A stretch of 64,000 bases of DNA from contig BSYO01000028.1 of assembly GCA_033239525.1 (NCBI GenBank), positions 9,169,597 through 9,233,596 on the forward strand, written 5' to 3'. Under the pieces are notes generated by a model that saw only the letters and a list, made by a program, of their open reading frames with translations, had not been told where the DNA came from and made no database searches. The DNA comes from Nepenthes gracilis. Its lineage: Eukaryota; Streptophyta; Magnoliopsida; Caryophyllales; Nepenthaceae. Below, piece by piece: positions 23,460-36,006 of the stretch. Each line of letters starts with the position of its first letter. Position 1 is the first letter of the stretch. The position numbers and the translations under genes are program-made.

Positions 23460-24839
23460 GCACCAGAACTCTACCCAGGGTTCCTTAGGAACCTGGTGAG
23501 ATGGCCCATTCGAATCAGCTCCTCAATCTCCCGCTGAAGCGTCTTGCATTCTTACATGGTGTGTCCCGGAGATCGATGAAAATCGCAGTATTTTGCTAGA
23601 TCTCCTCCCTCAGTGATCTTTAGTGACTTTGGCCACTTAATGAATTTTTTTCCACGGATCTTCATGAGGACGTTGGCCTACGTGTCATTCAATGTAGTCG
23701 GGTTGATGGGCCTGTACTCCTTTTGGATCGGTGGCCCGATCCTGAGTTGCTTCCTTCGGGGGTTGTCACCGCCCCTGTTCTTCCTCTTTTCTTCAGCCAG
23801 GAAAGTGCGAGGCCTTCGTTCCTCTCTGGATGCTTTGCCTCATTAGCCTCTTCAGCGGCCACGTATGCCCTGGTGATGGCTTTTGCTTTCTCGAAGGCCT
23901 CAAATTTTTGTGGGCCAAGTGCTTGAAGAAGTCGCCCGACCCTATCGTAGAGATGCAGCTGTCGAGCTTTATCTCTTCAGTGAGCTTGAGGATTTTCCTA
24001 GCTTTTACCTTGAACCGTTCCAAGAACTTCCTTGGGTTCTTGCCTTGCTTCTGCTTGATATGGGTAAGGTGCCACGACTGTTTCTCTTCTCGGTGGTTGG
24101 AAGCATACTAGGCCAAGAAGAGATCGGTGTGATCCCAGAAACTCCGGATCGAGTTCGAAGGAAGTCGATGAAACCAAATTCGAGTATCCCCCTTCCAGGC
24201 GAGGGGAAAATATCGGCACATTACCGCCTCCTCCAGACTCTGAAAGTTTAGAAGGGTGCGAAAGTGATCCAAATAATCCATTGGATCAGTACTCCCATCA
24301 TAGGGATCCAGGGCCGGCATCTTGAACTTGGCCGGCATTGGTTAAGTTTGGATCTCCATGGTGAAGAGAGATCTCTTTAGATCGGCTGCGTGCTTATCGT
24401 CATCCTTGAACAGACGGTTCCAGATTTTTTCGACATTTTCCTCCCCTTGGGAGGAGTTTTCAGATCTCTTGAAGTTGAGATAAGTCCTTAACTCTATTCT
24501 TTCTACCGTGCAGCGCATCATCGGTCGACTATTACCGCTTGTGGATCGGATGATTTGAGAGGCTTCCTCTTGCGTGTGAGGCCTTTGCTCGTCCCTGTAG
24601 TACTGGGGATTTCTTCTTTTAGGACTGTCATCTGGAGTCCCACAGGCCAAGTGCCCCTCAAGCCTTGAATGGCTTTGGGCATTGGAGGCAGTTGAGATAT
24701 GAGAGTTACCCGGCGTTGAGGTCTTCTTGGTTGGCCTCTTCTTCCTCTGGCCTCCTCGCTTGGAGGCCGGAATGGGAGTCGAGGAGGACTGAGCCCCCTG
24801 CTTTTTCTTACCCTTGCGCGTACTGAGCATTTGGAGCAT
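23460..24839 (-). pseudogene. E2 gag remnant
   Basis: The - strand begins at 24,839 with a basic, Ser/Thr/Pro-rich N-terminus (KGKKKQGAQSSSTPIPASKR, 165 open codons). The conserved KFKMPALDPYDGSTDP block follows at 24,325-24,280, then WKGDTRIWFHRLPSNSI. A frame change comes next and then NPRKFLERFKVKARKILKL (24,035-23,975). Stops and at least two frameshifts are present. Confidence 0.75.
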
Positions 24840-25036
24840 CTAAGATATTTTGTTCATCTACTCCGCCATGGCAAGAAAAATTGGGGCAGACTGCTCTCCG
24901 ACCCGACTACAAGCTGAATGGTCATAGTTGGGGGAGGCAGCATCTCTAGCAGGAACGCTAACTTAAGCCCTGGTGTTCACCATTTTGTTGGAAGTTGTTG
25001 GTTTGAAGGATGTAGTTGATCGACTTTTAGTCAGCG

Positions 25037-25056
25037 TTTTCCACAGACCGCGCCAA
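25037..25056 (-). other. E2 primer binding site
   Basis: Directly inside the 5' LTR the - strand reads TTGGCGCGGTCTGTGG, the TGGCGC-x-GTCTGTGG type of site used by many Tat elements. I do not assign the tRNA. Related decayed sites border E3 LTRs at 33,207-33,226 and 34,977-34,996. Confidence 0.7.
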
Positions 25057-25947
25057 TGATACATCCTAGATCCAAACTTTAAATGGGTTCAGGTCAAACT
25101 GGTCTATTGGATTTTGGTCTCCATCCACTGAGCTTAGGATCCTACATACGACAACTTCAAACAAGAGGTCAGCTTACATCGGGATTTAATCCCACCGAAA
25201 ACATTTCAACGGTCAAATCAGCAAACAACCTTCTGAGGATTAGAAGGTAAAATGTAGTGAATGCAAGGATAGATGCGAGGGATGTGTTTGAGAGCAATGG
25301 TGGAGTGTGCACTCACGGAAAGAGTGGCTTTGATTGTAGATGCTTACAAGAATCAACTTCTCTCAGTACTTAGCTCGCAGGAAACTAGTAGCAAATAAAA
25401 AAGGAGAAAGCGTTGGAAAGCTTAAGAGTGTGGAGAGCTTCGTAAGCTTTGAGTATGTTAGAGGGCATTTAGTAGGTAAGAGAACATGCTTGTGGAGTGA
25501 ATTTCCATGGCCTTTTATAACTGTGGGCTTCCGCTGCCTTCCTTATGTGGCGAGGTAGGATGCTCGCATTCTGTGGGGATCGTTACCCTCCTCAGGTGGC
25601 GCGTGGGTGCCATTCAGGGCTGCAACGTTCATAAGGGAGGATTCCCTTCCTACCGTGGAGATATCGTGCGCAGTGATAGTTAGGGTGCCCTCTGTGGATC
25701 GTGCCTCGATTCGTGTGCCTTCCTCCCAGGATGCATTTTGATTTTGGGAGGTTGCCCTATCATTGGGGCAGATGATTGTTGAGGCTTGGGAAGGCGCGTG
25801 TGGGCTGATTTAGACATGGGTCACGTTTATCCTGGGCCACGACTGGCTTACTTGCTGCTTATTCAGTCAACGGCAGTACAAATGGACCATCATTGATCTT
25901 GGGCCAGTTACTCCTTTTGGGCCAACCCACTACTAGAATCCCCATCA
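25057..25947 (-). mobile_element. E2 5' LTR
   Basis: 891 bp, TGATGGGGATTC at its - strand start and GGATGTATCA at its end. A TATAAAAGG box lies at the complement of about 25,511-25,519. It aligns with 14,496-15,432 with scattered mismatches and small gaps. Confidence 0.85.
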
Positions 25948-27949
25948 AAACCTTTTGAAATAATAAATTTATTCTTAAAATCTCACTCTATGAATCTCTA
26001 TATCAAGAATATATAAGATTTTATTGATATTTTTCATATTAAAATAACTGAAAAGAAAATGTTTAATCTTATTATGTATTTTAAAATCACCACTAGCATG
26101 TAAAATGTGATCTATACAGAGGATGGGAAAAATAAATTAGATTCTACTGACTTTAAGGTATACACAACAATCAAAATAATTTTTATAAAACTTTATGTAG
26201 AAATTACATCATTTAATTTAAGATGCAATTGACGAGAGGAATGTTTAAGCCCATATATGGATTATTTATCTTACAAACAAAATGACTCTTTCATTTTAAC
26301 AAAAATCCTCTAATTGGTTCATATATATCTCATCATCTAAATTGTCATTAACAAAATTTGTTCTCACATCCATCTCATGAGACCTTAAATTAAAATGAAT
26401 CACCAATATCATGAGAATCCTTATTTGATATCAGAGAGAATATCTGTTAAGTGATCACTCCTTCTTTTTGAATAAATCATTTAGTAACATGTTTGATTTT
26501 ATATCGTTTTATATTATCTTTGAAGTCTCCGTTCCATTTATTTACATCTAACAACTATAGTATCGTAAGGTAGTTTAACTAAATCCTAATCATTATTTTT
26601 CTCTATTGAATTAATCTCATTCTTGGTAATATTATACCATTTAGAGAAATTAAAGTCATTAATAACTTGTGATAAAGTATTCGATCATTATTTTATCTAA
26701 TATCAAAGTTAGACTCTTAAATATATACATAATAATAAGAAGTAATAGGTGATCCTCTTTTTATTGTTGATCTTCTTAAAATTTCTTCTTAATACACTGT
26801 TGACATGGGTTCATCAACATTTTCATTAACAATTAGCACAATAACTGATTACTTAATTATCGTTGGTGCATTTATAATGGATTTATAAATATTATTAAAA
26901 TTATTAATAATGATTAATGAAATACCTGACAATTTAACTGAACCTTATATAATTTCAAAATTTTAATTTTTCTTAAAAATAATTTTTCAAAACTTTATGC
27001 TTCAACTAATTTGATCATCTTTAAGAAAGTTAGCATTCCTTATTTCAGTATTTCTTAAAGAGTGAATAAAATAATAAAATCAAAATCCCGTGAACTTTTT
27101 TGTATAACCAATAAAGTAGTCACCGATGGTTCTTGGGTTTAAATTTTTCTCAAGCAAGTTATATACCCTAACTTCAGCTTTACAATCCCAAATGTGCAAA
27201 TATCCTAAACTAAATTTTCTACCTGTCTATATTTCAGAAGGTATTTTAGGGGCAAATTTAGTAGAAATTTAATTTAAGATATACATCATGGTCTTTAAAG
27301 CATCACCCCCACATAGAAATAGGAAGAGTGGAGTAACTCATCATACTCATTGTCATATCCATTAATTTTCAATCTTGTTTTTCAATAATTTTTTTTGGAT
27401 CAACTATACCTAACATAGTATATTATAATATGATATCATGTTCTTGAAGAAATCAAGCACATAGATTTATTTATTATCTTGATTCAATGGACCTATCATA
27501 ATACTTATAGCCTCTATCTGGCCTTACTACTTTAACCCTATTATTAAATTATAACTTTACATAAATTTTAAAATTTGTAAGAGCATCTAGTACTTGACTT
27601 TTATCATATAGTAAATAATGTAATAATAATATGAGTAATCATCAATAAAAGTAATTAAATGATTTGTAAAAAAATTAGAGATCATAAATGGCTCATAAAT
27701 ATTCGTATGTATAAGATCTAACACATGTGCCTCTAGTAGTGTTTTTCTTAAACTTATTACTCTGTTTATCATTTATACAGTCTATACAGGTCTTGAAATT
27801 TGAAAAATCAAGCATTGGCAATTTTTTTTTTCATTTAGCAATCTTTTAACTTATTTTATGAAAAAATATCCTAATATCTAATGTCACAATTTAGATGACT
27901 CTTTATTTAACATGCAATGCTTTAGTACACAACTATGTTTATTAGGTTC
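25948..27949 (-). pseudogene. C1 pol part 2: GAG-pre-integrase end, integrase and RT
   Basis: On the - strand, the pre-integrase LWH-type motif (27,9xx-27,86x) has its Trp codon as TGA. Integrase follows (27,772-27,587: VLDLIHTNIYEPF, HLITFIDDYSYYYY). Further down, decayed integrase and RT text runs to the E2 border. It is AT-rich and full of stops. It joins part 1 (43,822-44,272) upstream and part 3 (13,700-14,495) downstream. Confidence 0.7.
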
Positions 27950-28199
27950 TGATGCGTTCCAAGATCTAGGTTATCATATAGATTAGGGAGTAACTTGATC
28001 TTCCCTAACGGGTCGAGTTGAAACGAGTCCGGTCTCTATAACTTTGAACCTGAATCTTACACATCACAATTAACAAATAAGATATTAGAGGATGGTAGGA
28101 ACTCGTTTTTCAGTATATCGTTCGATACTCAAATAAAAAATCGTTCTATGATGAAAAAAAGATGGAGTAATACAGATATGTATACATAATGCATGTAAT

Positions 28200-29095
28200 G
28201 GGAGATTGAATGTCAGAGTGCGCTCGATTGGGAAGCGATTTTAAGAGATAGAGGATTAAGCTCCGTTGAGTGCGTTAGGTTAGGGAGTGGCTTAGAGAGA
28301 GAGGATATAGCCCCTGTGGGTGCACTCGGCCAGGGAGCGGCTTTGAGAGATACAGGAAAGAGCTCCTACGGGTGCGTTCGACCAGGGAGCAACTTAAAGA
28401 GATGAAGGATTGAGTATCGTTGAGTGAGCTCAACCAGGGAGCAGCTTTGAGAGATGGAGGATTGAGCTCCTACAAGTGAGCTTAGCCATGGAGGGGCTTC
28501 AAAGGGTTGGAGGATTGAGCTCCGATGAGTGCGCTTGACCGCGGAGTGGGTTTGAGAGTTGGAGGACTGAGTTCCTACAGGTACGCTTGACCAAGAAGTG
28601 GCTTATAGAAATGGAGAACTGAGCTCCTGTGGGTGTGCTCGGCCAGTGAATGATTTGGAGGGATGGAGAATTGAGTTTCGATAAGTACACTCGGTCAGAG
28701 AGCAGTTTTAAGAGATGGAGGATTAAGCTCTTACGGGTACGCTAGACGAGGGAGCGGCTTAGAGGGATGAAGGATTTAGCTTCACTAAGTCAACAGGGAG
28801 CGGCTTAGAGGGATGAAAGATTGAGCTTCGATGAGTGTGTTTGGCCAAGGAGCAGCTTAGAGTGATAGGAAATTGAGCTCCAATGAGTGCGCTCAATTAG
28901 GGGGTATCTTTGAAAGATTGAGAATTGAGCTCCAATGAGTGCGCTCGACTAGGGGCGGCTTTGAGAGACGGAGGACCAAACTCTTGCAGGTACCCTTGGC
29001 TAGGGAGCGACTTTGAGAGATAGAGGATTGAGTTCCGATGAGTGCGCCCGGTTAGAGGGCGGTTTTAAAAGACAAAGGATTGAGATCCGTTGAGG
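28200..29095 (-). repeat. 52-bp minisatellite in E3 3' LTR, about 17 units
   Basis: GGAGGATTGAGCTCC-like starts recur at 28,251, 28,301, 28,353, 28,404, 28,456, 28,509, 28,561, 28,613, 28,665 and 28,717 and onward, nearly always 52 bp apart. A unit contains GAGCTCC(T/G)(A/G)(T/C)GGGTG, CGCTCGGCCAGGGAGCGGCTT and AGAGAGATGGAGGATT. Units differ by many substitutions, so the array is old. Confidence 0.9.
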
Positions 29096-29302
29096 GTGTT
29101 CATTAAACTCTTCTCTGGCTGCTAGTGGAAAGGCTTCCGTTGCTTTGCTGTGCGAATCAACCTCACTGGCCAAGCGGTGTGAGAGTTTATAGCTGAGACG
29201 GTGCCCGTGAAGCCATGAGCTTGTATCGAACTGTTGCTTTGAAAGCCAGAGATGCATTTGTCCCATAATAGCCCTTAAGAGAAAGTATGCACTAAAGGCT
29301 TG

Positions 29303-29349
29303 TCTTATTTTAATACACATTTAATTACTTACCCAAAAAAACAAATTCT
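29303..29349 (+). mobile_element. 47-bp retroposed fragment, LINE-end type, in E3 3' LTR
   Basis: An insertion absent from the partner LTR (36,490-36,530). It ends TTACTTACCCAAAAAAAC and is flanked by CTAAAGGCTTG (29,292-29,302) and CTGAAGGCTTG (29,350-29,360), an 11-bp duplication with one mismatch. The TTACTTACC-A(n) end matches the terminal sequence at 62,869 and the two 22-bp insertions at 39,580 and 56,873. Confidence 0.6.
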
Positions 29350-29955
29350 CTGAAGGCTTGAATGTGATTCTTATTGTTTTTGCAGAATCAGCTCCTACTT
29401 GGTTGGAAGGAGAGAAGCCCTTTTTCTCATGGGATGACGGGGTATTTATAGTGTTAGAGTCAGTTCAATCTTTCTTGAGTCACGCTGATTTGCTAAGCTA
29501 TCCCAGCAATTGTGGGTGTTTGCTATGGCAACCATGGCTATCTATGAGTATTCTTTCCTTTTTTAGGACGATCATGGAGGTCATCATATGGTAATTGTCT
29601 TCTAGAAAAATTTGAGCCATAACTGTCGTCCTGGGGCAATGGACGATTCTAGGCAATATTCTGGGAATATTTGATGAGTTGCCTAGGATAATAATGGCAA
29701 GTATCACTTGTGTATTTGTGCGGTACTGTGCCACTTGTTGGCTGATAAGTAGGAGCCTTAGAGCAAGCGCCACTTGGCTACGCTTGCAAGCCTGTTCAAA
29801 AGGGGCGACCTCAAGGGTCTAGGCTTCGCTAGATGGACCTGAGTCACATTGCTTGGGCTTGTGAACTGGGTTTGAAGGAATCCCGGATGGGTCGCCGATC
29901 TACTACAATGCAAACTCTACGCCCATAGTATCGGACGCATACTAGCATCCCATGC

Positions 29956-32464
29956 TGAGAAGTTCGAAATTTCAACCCCCGACATGTAATGATAGGACAT
30001 CACCATCCAAGTCCATACATGAGTTCCTTTCCCATACGTCCTACAGATTTTTACTCAATTCAGAAGGATTTGGCTCTGATTTAGTTCTCCACTGTTGGCG
30101 ATTCTCTGGTGAGGGTGATCTTCTAGTGTCAGTGTAATTTCCTCGGTTTAATGTTGGTCGATCTCCTCCTTTGGCTATAAATGAAGGGGCTCTCAACGCC
30201 TCGTATCACGAATCATCTTTACCAACTAAGTGGTGTAAGAGGTCGGAGTTGGTATGGAGTCCACGCAGCCACAAGATTAAAGGAGACTCTTGTTGATTGT
30301 TCAAAGCCGAAGTTGAGAATGCACCTGAAGTCTACCTCAAATTTTCTCTTTTGGGGCCTACCCGTGAAAAGGTTGGTTGGACCACTGTAGTTGGGTCATT
30401 GCTTCATGAATCTTTTATTTCTTTTTGATGTGTACGTATGCTATTGAAGTATTGTACTTTGTAAAATGAATTGATGAATAGAACTACCGAACATTACTTA
30501 TTCTTATGTTGTATGGCCCCAATATTCTTGTATGGTGCAAATAGTTGAAGCAATTGAATGTTTCTTTCCACCGCTTGACATCTAGCAATTAGACAATTCG
30601 GACTGCTGGCGACATGGATTTTTGGCGATCCTGAATCGCGGTCGTTCATCCTAAATGCTTGGTTGGGATGTGAGTCGGTCAGATTAGTCTCAAGCCTACT
30701 AGAGCTACACGCTGCCAGTTTGTAATCTTGGAAAGTGATGTATTAGGTCATTATTACCTGCGCCTCCGACTCAATGATCTAAGTGTCAGGGCTACCAGCT
30801 ATCAGTATGCTGTGTGGTGAGGCAAAGTTGCTGCGTGGGAATGTAACGTCCATGAGTTTGTTGTTCCTAGTTGTCCTATTTCTACAAGTTGAGGTTCTGT
30901 AGAGTTAAGAGCGAGCCGTTGACTTCAATTGTGAGTTATCTGAGTTTTAGGTGAGATCTAAAAGCTCATAAAGAAAAAATCTCAAGCTCGAAAATAGATC
31001 ACCTCGCTGCGGGGACGCGATTCGGGAGAGAGCGACAAGAGAGATGGAGAGCCGAGTGAGCACTACTATTACTGAGGCTCCAGAGTCACAAGCAGGACTC
31101 TAGCAGAGAAATTGGTTGCCTTTCAGAGCAACTGTGCCTAAAGAGGTGGAAGATTGAGGACTCGACTTTGCCTGGAGTGAGTTTGCTAATATGGACTTTC
31201 CTATTGACACCTTTGATATGAGGAGCATTGGAGTTCGATACTGATCATACTTGATTAATCACCCGAAGATAGAGGGAAGCTTTCACCATATTTGCTAGGG
31301 GGCTTTTTACCTCAAGATAGTTCACCATTCAAACTGTAGGTGTAGGAAGCACGTTGCATTCCTTGGAGAGATCCTTCTTGTTGTGCATTGTTGCTATGGT
31401 TGCCGAGCTTTGAAGGATGTGCTTGTCCAGTTGTGCTCGCTCCTAGTGGGAGGAGGTCGGGGTGCAAGGAAAACATATTTTCCAGTTAAGCGTAGCCACT
31501 ATCGTAGCCAGGCTTAGTTGCTCACTTGAGTCAGGTAGCACTAGTTCTTATGAAAAGATGTCATGGCACTGAGAAAAATTCTTTGCCGGCTAGGCACTGT
31601 CGCCATTGTTGCTAGACTTGACTGGATGAATTCATCTGTTTGTGCTCTTTTTTGTAGAAGGACATTGTGGCACGAGCATTGGTGAGCCTCACAAGGGTCA
31701 GCTATGTTTTACAGTTGCAACCGTTAAGATCTAGCAAAGTCTAGGCTGTCCCTCGCATGTAACCACATTGGTGCTTGGTCCTGTCAGAGGATGTCATAGG
31801 TCACGTGTGTTTGGTCCAAGTCCGCCAACGTCGTCGACTGATGGTACTCTCTCCTTCAGGAGCAGATGATTGCACACATGCTGTAAAAGTAACATAAGGT
31901 TTTGTGTTCGACTGCATATGGGCAGCTCGGTAGTAGCACCGACGTTCAAAATTTGATAATGTATGGGCCGCTCGGTAGACGGGACCGAGGTTCTTTAACC
32001 GTACAAATGTAGGTTGAGTTATGAGTGAATAAAAGTTCACTCGATTTAGGGGCTGTCAAATCGTTTGATGTTATGAGATGATATGCAAGCACTCACATGA
32101 GCTAATTAAGTAGATGAAATGACTATTTATTAATTAAACTATGGCTTTAGCAATCCATATGATGCGTGCAAGACTCACTTGGATTCAGTATAGAATCATC
32201 GACGTTGCTTGTGGTGGATGGCATGCTATGCCTTTGGGACCAGTTAACCGTCCCAGGTGTATGGTTAGCACGCACCACTCTGGAGGGTCGCCAAGGCTCT
32301 TTTGTTGACACTCTAACCTATGGCTTCTATGCTCCGTGGGACTTAGTCTTCCACGTCCGGCCGGCAGGCCAACGCCTTGCTGCAACATCAAGTGGCCGGT
32401 TTGCTAGTGGCTCGGGCTCCGTTGTCGGTTGATACAACCTCAGGCAACCTGGGCTGGTATGGTA
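29956..32464 (-). other. E3 interior, mostly unrecognised
   Basis: No pol domain was found on either strand. A TATAAAT box on the + strand at 30,176 and a Lys/Ser-poor frame at 30,181-30,390 could belong to an antisense gene as in E1 and E2. Near 31,919 and 31,965 a G(G/C)GC(A/C)GCTCGGTAG motif repeats with about 46-bp spacing. Confidence 0.4.
31044..31450 (+). pseudogene. Possible antisense ORF remnant in E3
   Basis: An ATG at 31,044 opens MESRVSTTITEAPESQAGL and meets a stop. The same frame goes on with WLPFRATVPKEVED and FAWSEFANMDFPIDTFDM before further stops. Strand and place (opposite to E3) parallel the antisense ORFs of E1 and E2, but I see no certain shared motif. The assignment rests on position and style only. 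Confidence 0.3.
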
Positions 32465-35400
32465 CTTGGTCGGACAATGCCTATTGCGACATGATAGGTA
32501 GTGAGCTGAGCATGTGGAGCCCCCCATCGTGAGAATCATGATGGCTTTTACCGGATATATTGCTCTGAACAAGGCCGATGAGAGGCGTTGTCATGGGATC
32601 GGTCTTGCCAAGCCCTCGGGTCAAGCTTTCACTCTAGCGAGGCCACTTGCAAGTAGAGGGTTGAACACTTTGGAAGCTCTCTCCATGTTGCATCTCTCGC
32701 CCTAGTAAGGGGATGATAGAGTGCCTATTAGTGCTGTAGAATTTTCTTTATTGGTTGAAGGTTGCCGATCGTCTCAGAAATAGTGAAGGCATCATCACTC
32801 TTCGATTTTGTCTTGCACTCTCTAGGACCAAGTCAACTTTTCTTTCGGGAGTGGGTCCTGTCGCTCGAATCCTCCCCAATACCAAGATTGTCAAGTGAAT
32901 GAGATTTTCCCCTGGCGGGCGGCCTCTTCCTCTGGCTTCTTCTTTTGGGGTGTTGAAATTTGTACATGAGAGGAAGGAGCCCCTAGTCACCACCTATCTA
33001 GACAAGTGCATAGGGCATGGAACAGTTTAAGCATGATGCCCTATTAGGCAGTGAGCGCATGCTCATCAAAGGCTGGCCGCACGTTGTTATGGCTACCGGG
33101 AGAATCGTCGCCATGGGAGGCGATGTCTCTGGCCGATATGCTGGCTAGAGTACAAATATTGATTGTATTTGTTTTGCTGACTTGCAGTAGTAAAACATTT
33201 CAATTATTTTTCATAGACGATGCCAATGATGCATCTCGGAATTGGGATGTCATATGAATTAGAGAGTCACTTGATCTTCCCTAGTGGGTCAAGTTGAAGT
33301 GAGTTCGACCTCTGTATCTTCAAATTTGGATCTTGCATATCACAACTAACAAACAAGAGATTAGATGATTGTAGAAACTCGCTCCCTACTATATCTTTCG
33401 ACATTCAAGATAAAAAATCTTTCTACGCTCAGAAAAAGATGGAGAAATACAAGATATGTATTCATAGATGCATGTAATAGGGGGTTGAGTGTTTGAGTAC
33501 GCTCGGTTGGGGAGCGGCTTTAAGAGATAGATGATTGAGTTCTGTTGAGTGTGTTCGGCCAAGGAGTGGCATAGAGAGATGGAGGACTGATCCACTACGA
33601 GTGCACTTGGCTAAGGATTGGTTTTGAGATGTGGAAGACCGAGCTCCTGTGGGTGTGCTTGGCTTGCAGCGACTTAGAGAGATGGAGGATTGAGTTCCTA
33701 TGGGTCCACTCAGCTAGGGATTTACTTAAAGGGATGAATGACTGAGCTCCAATAAGTGCGCTCAATTAGAGAGTGGCTTAGAGGGATGGAGGACTAAGTT
33801 CCGATGAGTGCCCTCGGCCAGGGAGCACCTTAGAGAGATGTCGGACTACAGGTGTGCTCGTCCAGAGAGTGGCTTAGAGGGAGAGAGGATTGAGCTCCGA
33901 TGAATGTGCACGATTAGGGAGTGACTTTGAGAGTTGGAGGGCTCAGCCCTTATGGGTGCGCTATGCCAGGGAGTGGCTTAGAGTGATGGAGAACTGAGCT
34001 CCTGTGGGTGTGCTCGACCAAGGAATAGCTTAGTGGGATGGAGGATTGAGTTCCAATGAGTATACTCGATCAGAGAGCAGTTTTAAGAGATGGAGGACTA
34101 AGCTCCTACGGGTGCGCTCGACCAGTGAACAGCTTAGTGGGATGAAGGATTGAGCTTCACCAAGTGTGCTCAACCAGGGAACGACTTAGAGGGATGGAAG
34201 ATCGAGCTGCGATGAGTGAGCTCAGCTACACTGTCCTTGGTTAGACAATGCTTGTTGTGACATGATGGGTAGCAAGCTGAGCATGTGGAGCTCCCATCGT
34301 GAGAATCACAACGGCTTTTATGGGATCTATTGCTCTACACAGGGCTGATGAGAAGTATTGTCATGGGATTTTCCTTGCCAAGCCCTATGGTCAAGTCTCT
34401 CGCTCTAGTGACGCCGCTCGCAAGTAGAAGGCCGAACACTTTGGAAGCTCTCTCTGGGTTGCACCTCTCGCCTCAGCGAGGGGATGATAGAGTGCCTGTC
34501 GGTGCTGTAAGTGTTTTCTTTATAGGTGGAAGGTTGTCGATCGTATCAGAAATAGCGAAGGTATCATCGCTCTTGGATTTTGTCCTGCGCTCTAGGATCA
34601 GGTCAACTTTTCTTTCGGGAGTAGGCCCTGTTGCTTGGATCCTCTCAAATACTGAGATTGCCAGGCGGATGAGATTTTCCCTTGGTGGGTGGTCTCTTCC
34701 TCTGGCTTCTTCTTTTGGGGTGTCAACATTTGTACATGATAGGAAGGAGCCCCTAGCCGTCACCTATCTAGATGAACACATAGGGTGTGGATCAGTTTAA
34801 GCATGATGCCCTATCAAGCAATGAGTGCATGCTCATCAAAGGCTGGCTGCACGTCATTATGGCTACTAGTAGAGTCGTCACCATGGGAGGCAATATCTCT
34901 GGTCGACGTGCTGGCTGAAGCACAAATATTTACTGTATTTGTTTTGTTGACTTGTGGTAGTAAAACTTTTCAACTGCTTCCCATAGATGGTGCCAGTGAT
35001 GCATCCCGGGATTTGGGATGTCGTATGGATTAAGGAGTCACTTGATCTTCCCTAGTGGGTCGAGTTGAAGTGAGTCTGGCCTCTATATCTTCGAACTTGG
35101 ATCCTGTATATTACAACTAACAAATAAGATGTCAGAGGATGGCAAAAACTTTCTCCCCAGTGTGTTTTCCGATACTTAAGTCAAAAATCTTTTTACGATG
35201 AGAAAAAAAAGGGGGAATACAAGATATGTATACATAGATGCATGTAAATGGGGATTGAGTGATTGAGTGCGCTCGGTTGGGGAGCGACTTTAAGAGATGA
35301 AGGATTGAGTTTTGCTGAATGCGTTCGGCCAAAAAGTGGCTTATAGAAATGAAGGACTGAGCCTCTGCAGATGCGCTCGGCTAAGGATTGGTTTTGAGAG

Positions 35401-36006
35401 ATGGAGGACTAAGCTCTTATGAGTGTGCTTGGCCAGAAGCGACTTAGAGAGATGGAGGACTGAGCACTTGCGGGTCCGTTCGTCCAGGGGATGACTTAAA
35501 GGGATGAATGACTAAACTTCGATGAGTACACTCAGCTAGAGAGCGACTTAGAGGGACGGAGGACTAAACTTCGATGAGTGTGCTCGGCCAAGGAGCACCT
35601 TAAAGAGATGGTGGACTGAGCTTCTATGGGTGTGCACGTCTAGAGAGCGGCTTAGAGGAATAAAGGATTGAACTTCGATGAGTGCACTCAGTCAAGGAGC
35701 AGGTTTAAGAGATAGAGGATTGAGCTTTTGTGGGTGCGCTCGGCTAGGGAGCAGTTTAGAGAGATGGAGGACTGAGCTCCACTGAGTGTACTTAGCTAGT
35801 GAACGACTGTGAAAAATCGAGGATTGAGCTCTTGTGGGTGTGCTTGGCCAAGAAATGGCTTAGAGAGATGGAGGATTGAACTCTTGCAGGTGCGTTCGGG
35901 CAGGGAGTGACTTAGAGAGATGGACTAAGTCTGATGAGTATGCTTAGTCATTGAGCGGCTTAGAGGAATAGAGGATTGGATTGAGCTCTGATAAGTGTGC
36001 TCGGTT
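32465..36006 (-). repeat. 1,771-bp tandem duplication inside E3 (copies 32,465-34,235 and 34,236-36,006)
   Basis: The text from CTTGGTCGGACAATGC at 32,465 recurs as CTTGGTTAGACAATGC at 34,236. The offset of 1,770-1,771 bp holds at the following LTR starts (33,227 and 34,997). Each copy holds the leader next to the primer site, including an open - strand frame (32,993-32,748 and 34,763-34,473) that may be the gag N-terminus, then the LTR start and part of the 52-bp array. The junction falls inside or just after the array, which suggests unequal recombination between minisatellite units. Confidence 0.8.
33227..34228 (-). mobile_element. Internal truncated E3 LTR copy with its own 52-bp array
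   Basis: It starts TGATGCATCTCGG next to a decayed primer site, runs through the LTR head (33,227-33,480) and about 14 units of the 52-bp minisatellite (33,480-34,228), then breaks at the duplication junction. The remainder of an LTR (TATA region, end) is absent. Confidence 0.75.

Larger units (their letters stand above)
14496..25947 (-). mobile_element. E2: Tat-lineage Ty3/gypsy element with both LTRs, inserted in C1
   Basis: An 11.45-kb element on the - strand. The 5' LTR is at 25,057-25,947 and the primer site at 25,037-25,056. Gag to integrase spans 24,839-19,700. The 3' region has a 39-bp array, an antisense ORF and a 57-bp array, then a polypurine tract (15,433-15,444) and the 3' LTR (14,496-15,432). 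LTRs end TGATG...CATCA on either strand. Flanks read AAAAC on the left and AAACC on the right, a 5-bp target duplication with one mismatch. It sits in C1 pol. All frames are broken. The LTR pair is clearly diverged, so the insertion is not recent. Confidence 0.9.
27950..29955 (-). mobile_element. E3 3' LTR
   Basis: About 2.0 kb. The left edge TGATGCGTTCC is followed by text alignable to 33,227 and 34,997 (CTTGATCTTCCCTA(A/G), AAGAGGTC-type region). Next come the 52-bp array, then a stretch matching 36,310-37,090 with a CTATAAATAC box on the - strand (about 29,440-29,450). The right edge near ACTAGCATCCCA (about 29,955) is approximate because the two copies diverge there. Confidence 0.65.

Noticed and set aside
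28200..29095. Regular repeats that could suggest a CRISPR array
   Set aside because: The 52-bp units follow one another without unique spacers and lie in a plant LTR.
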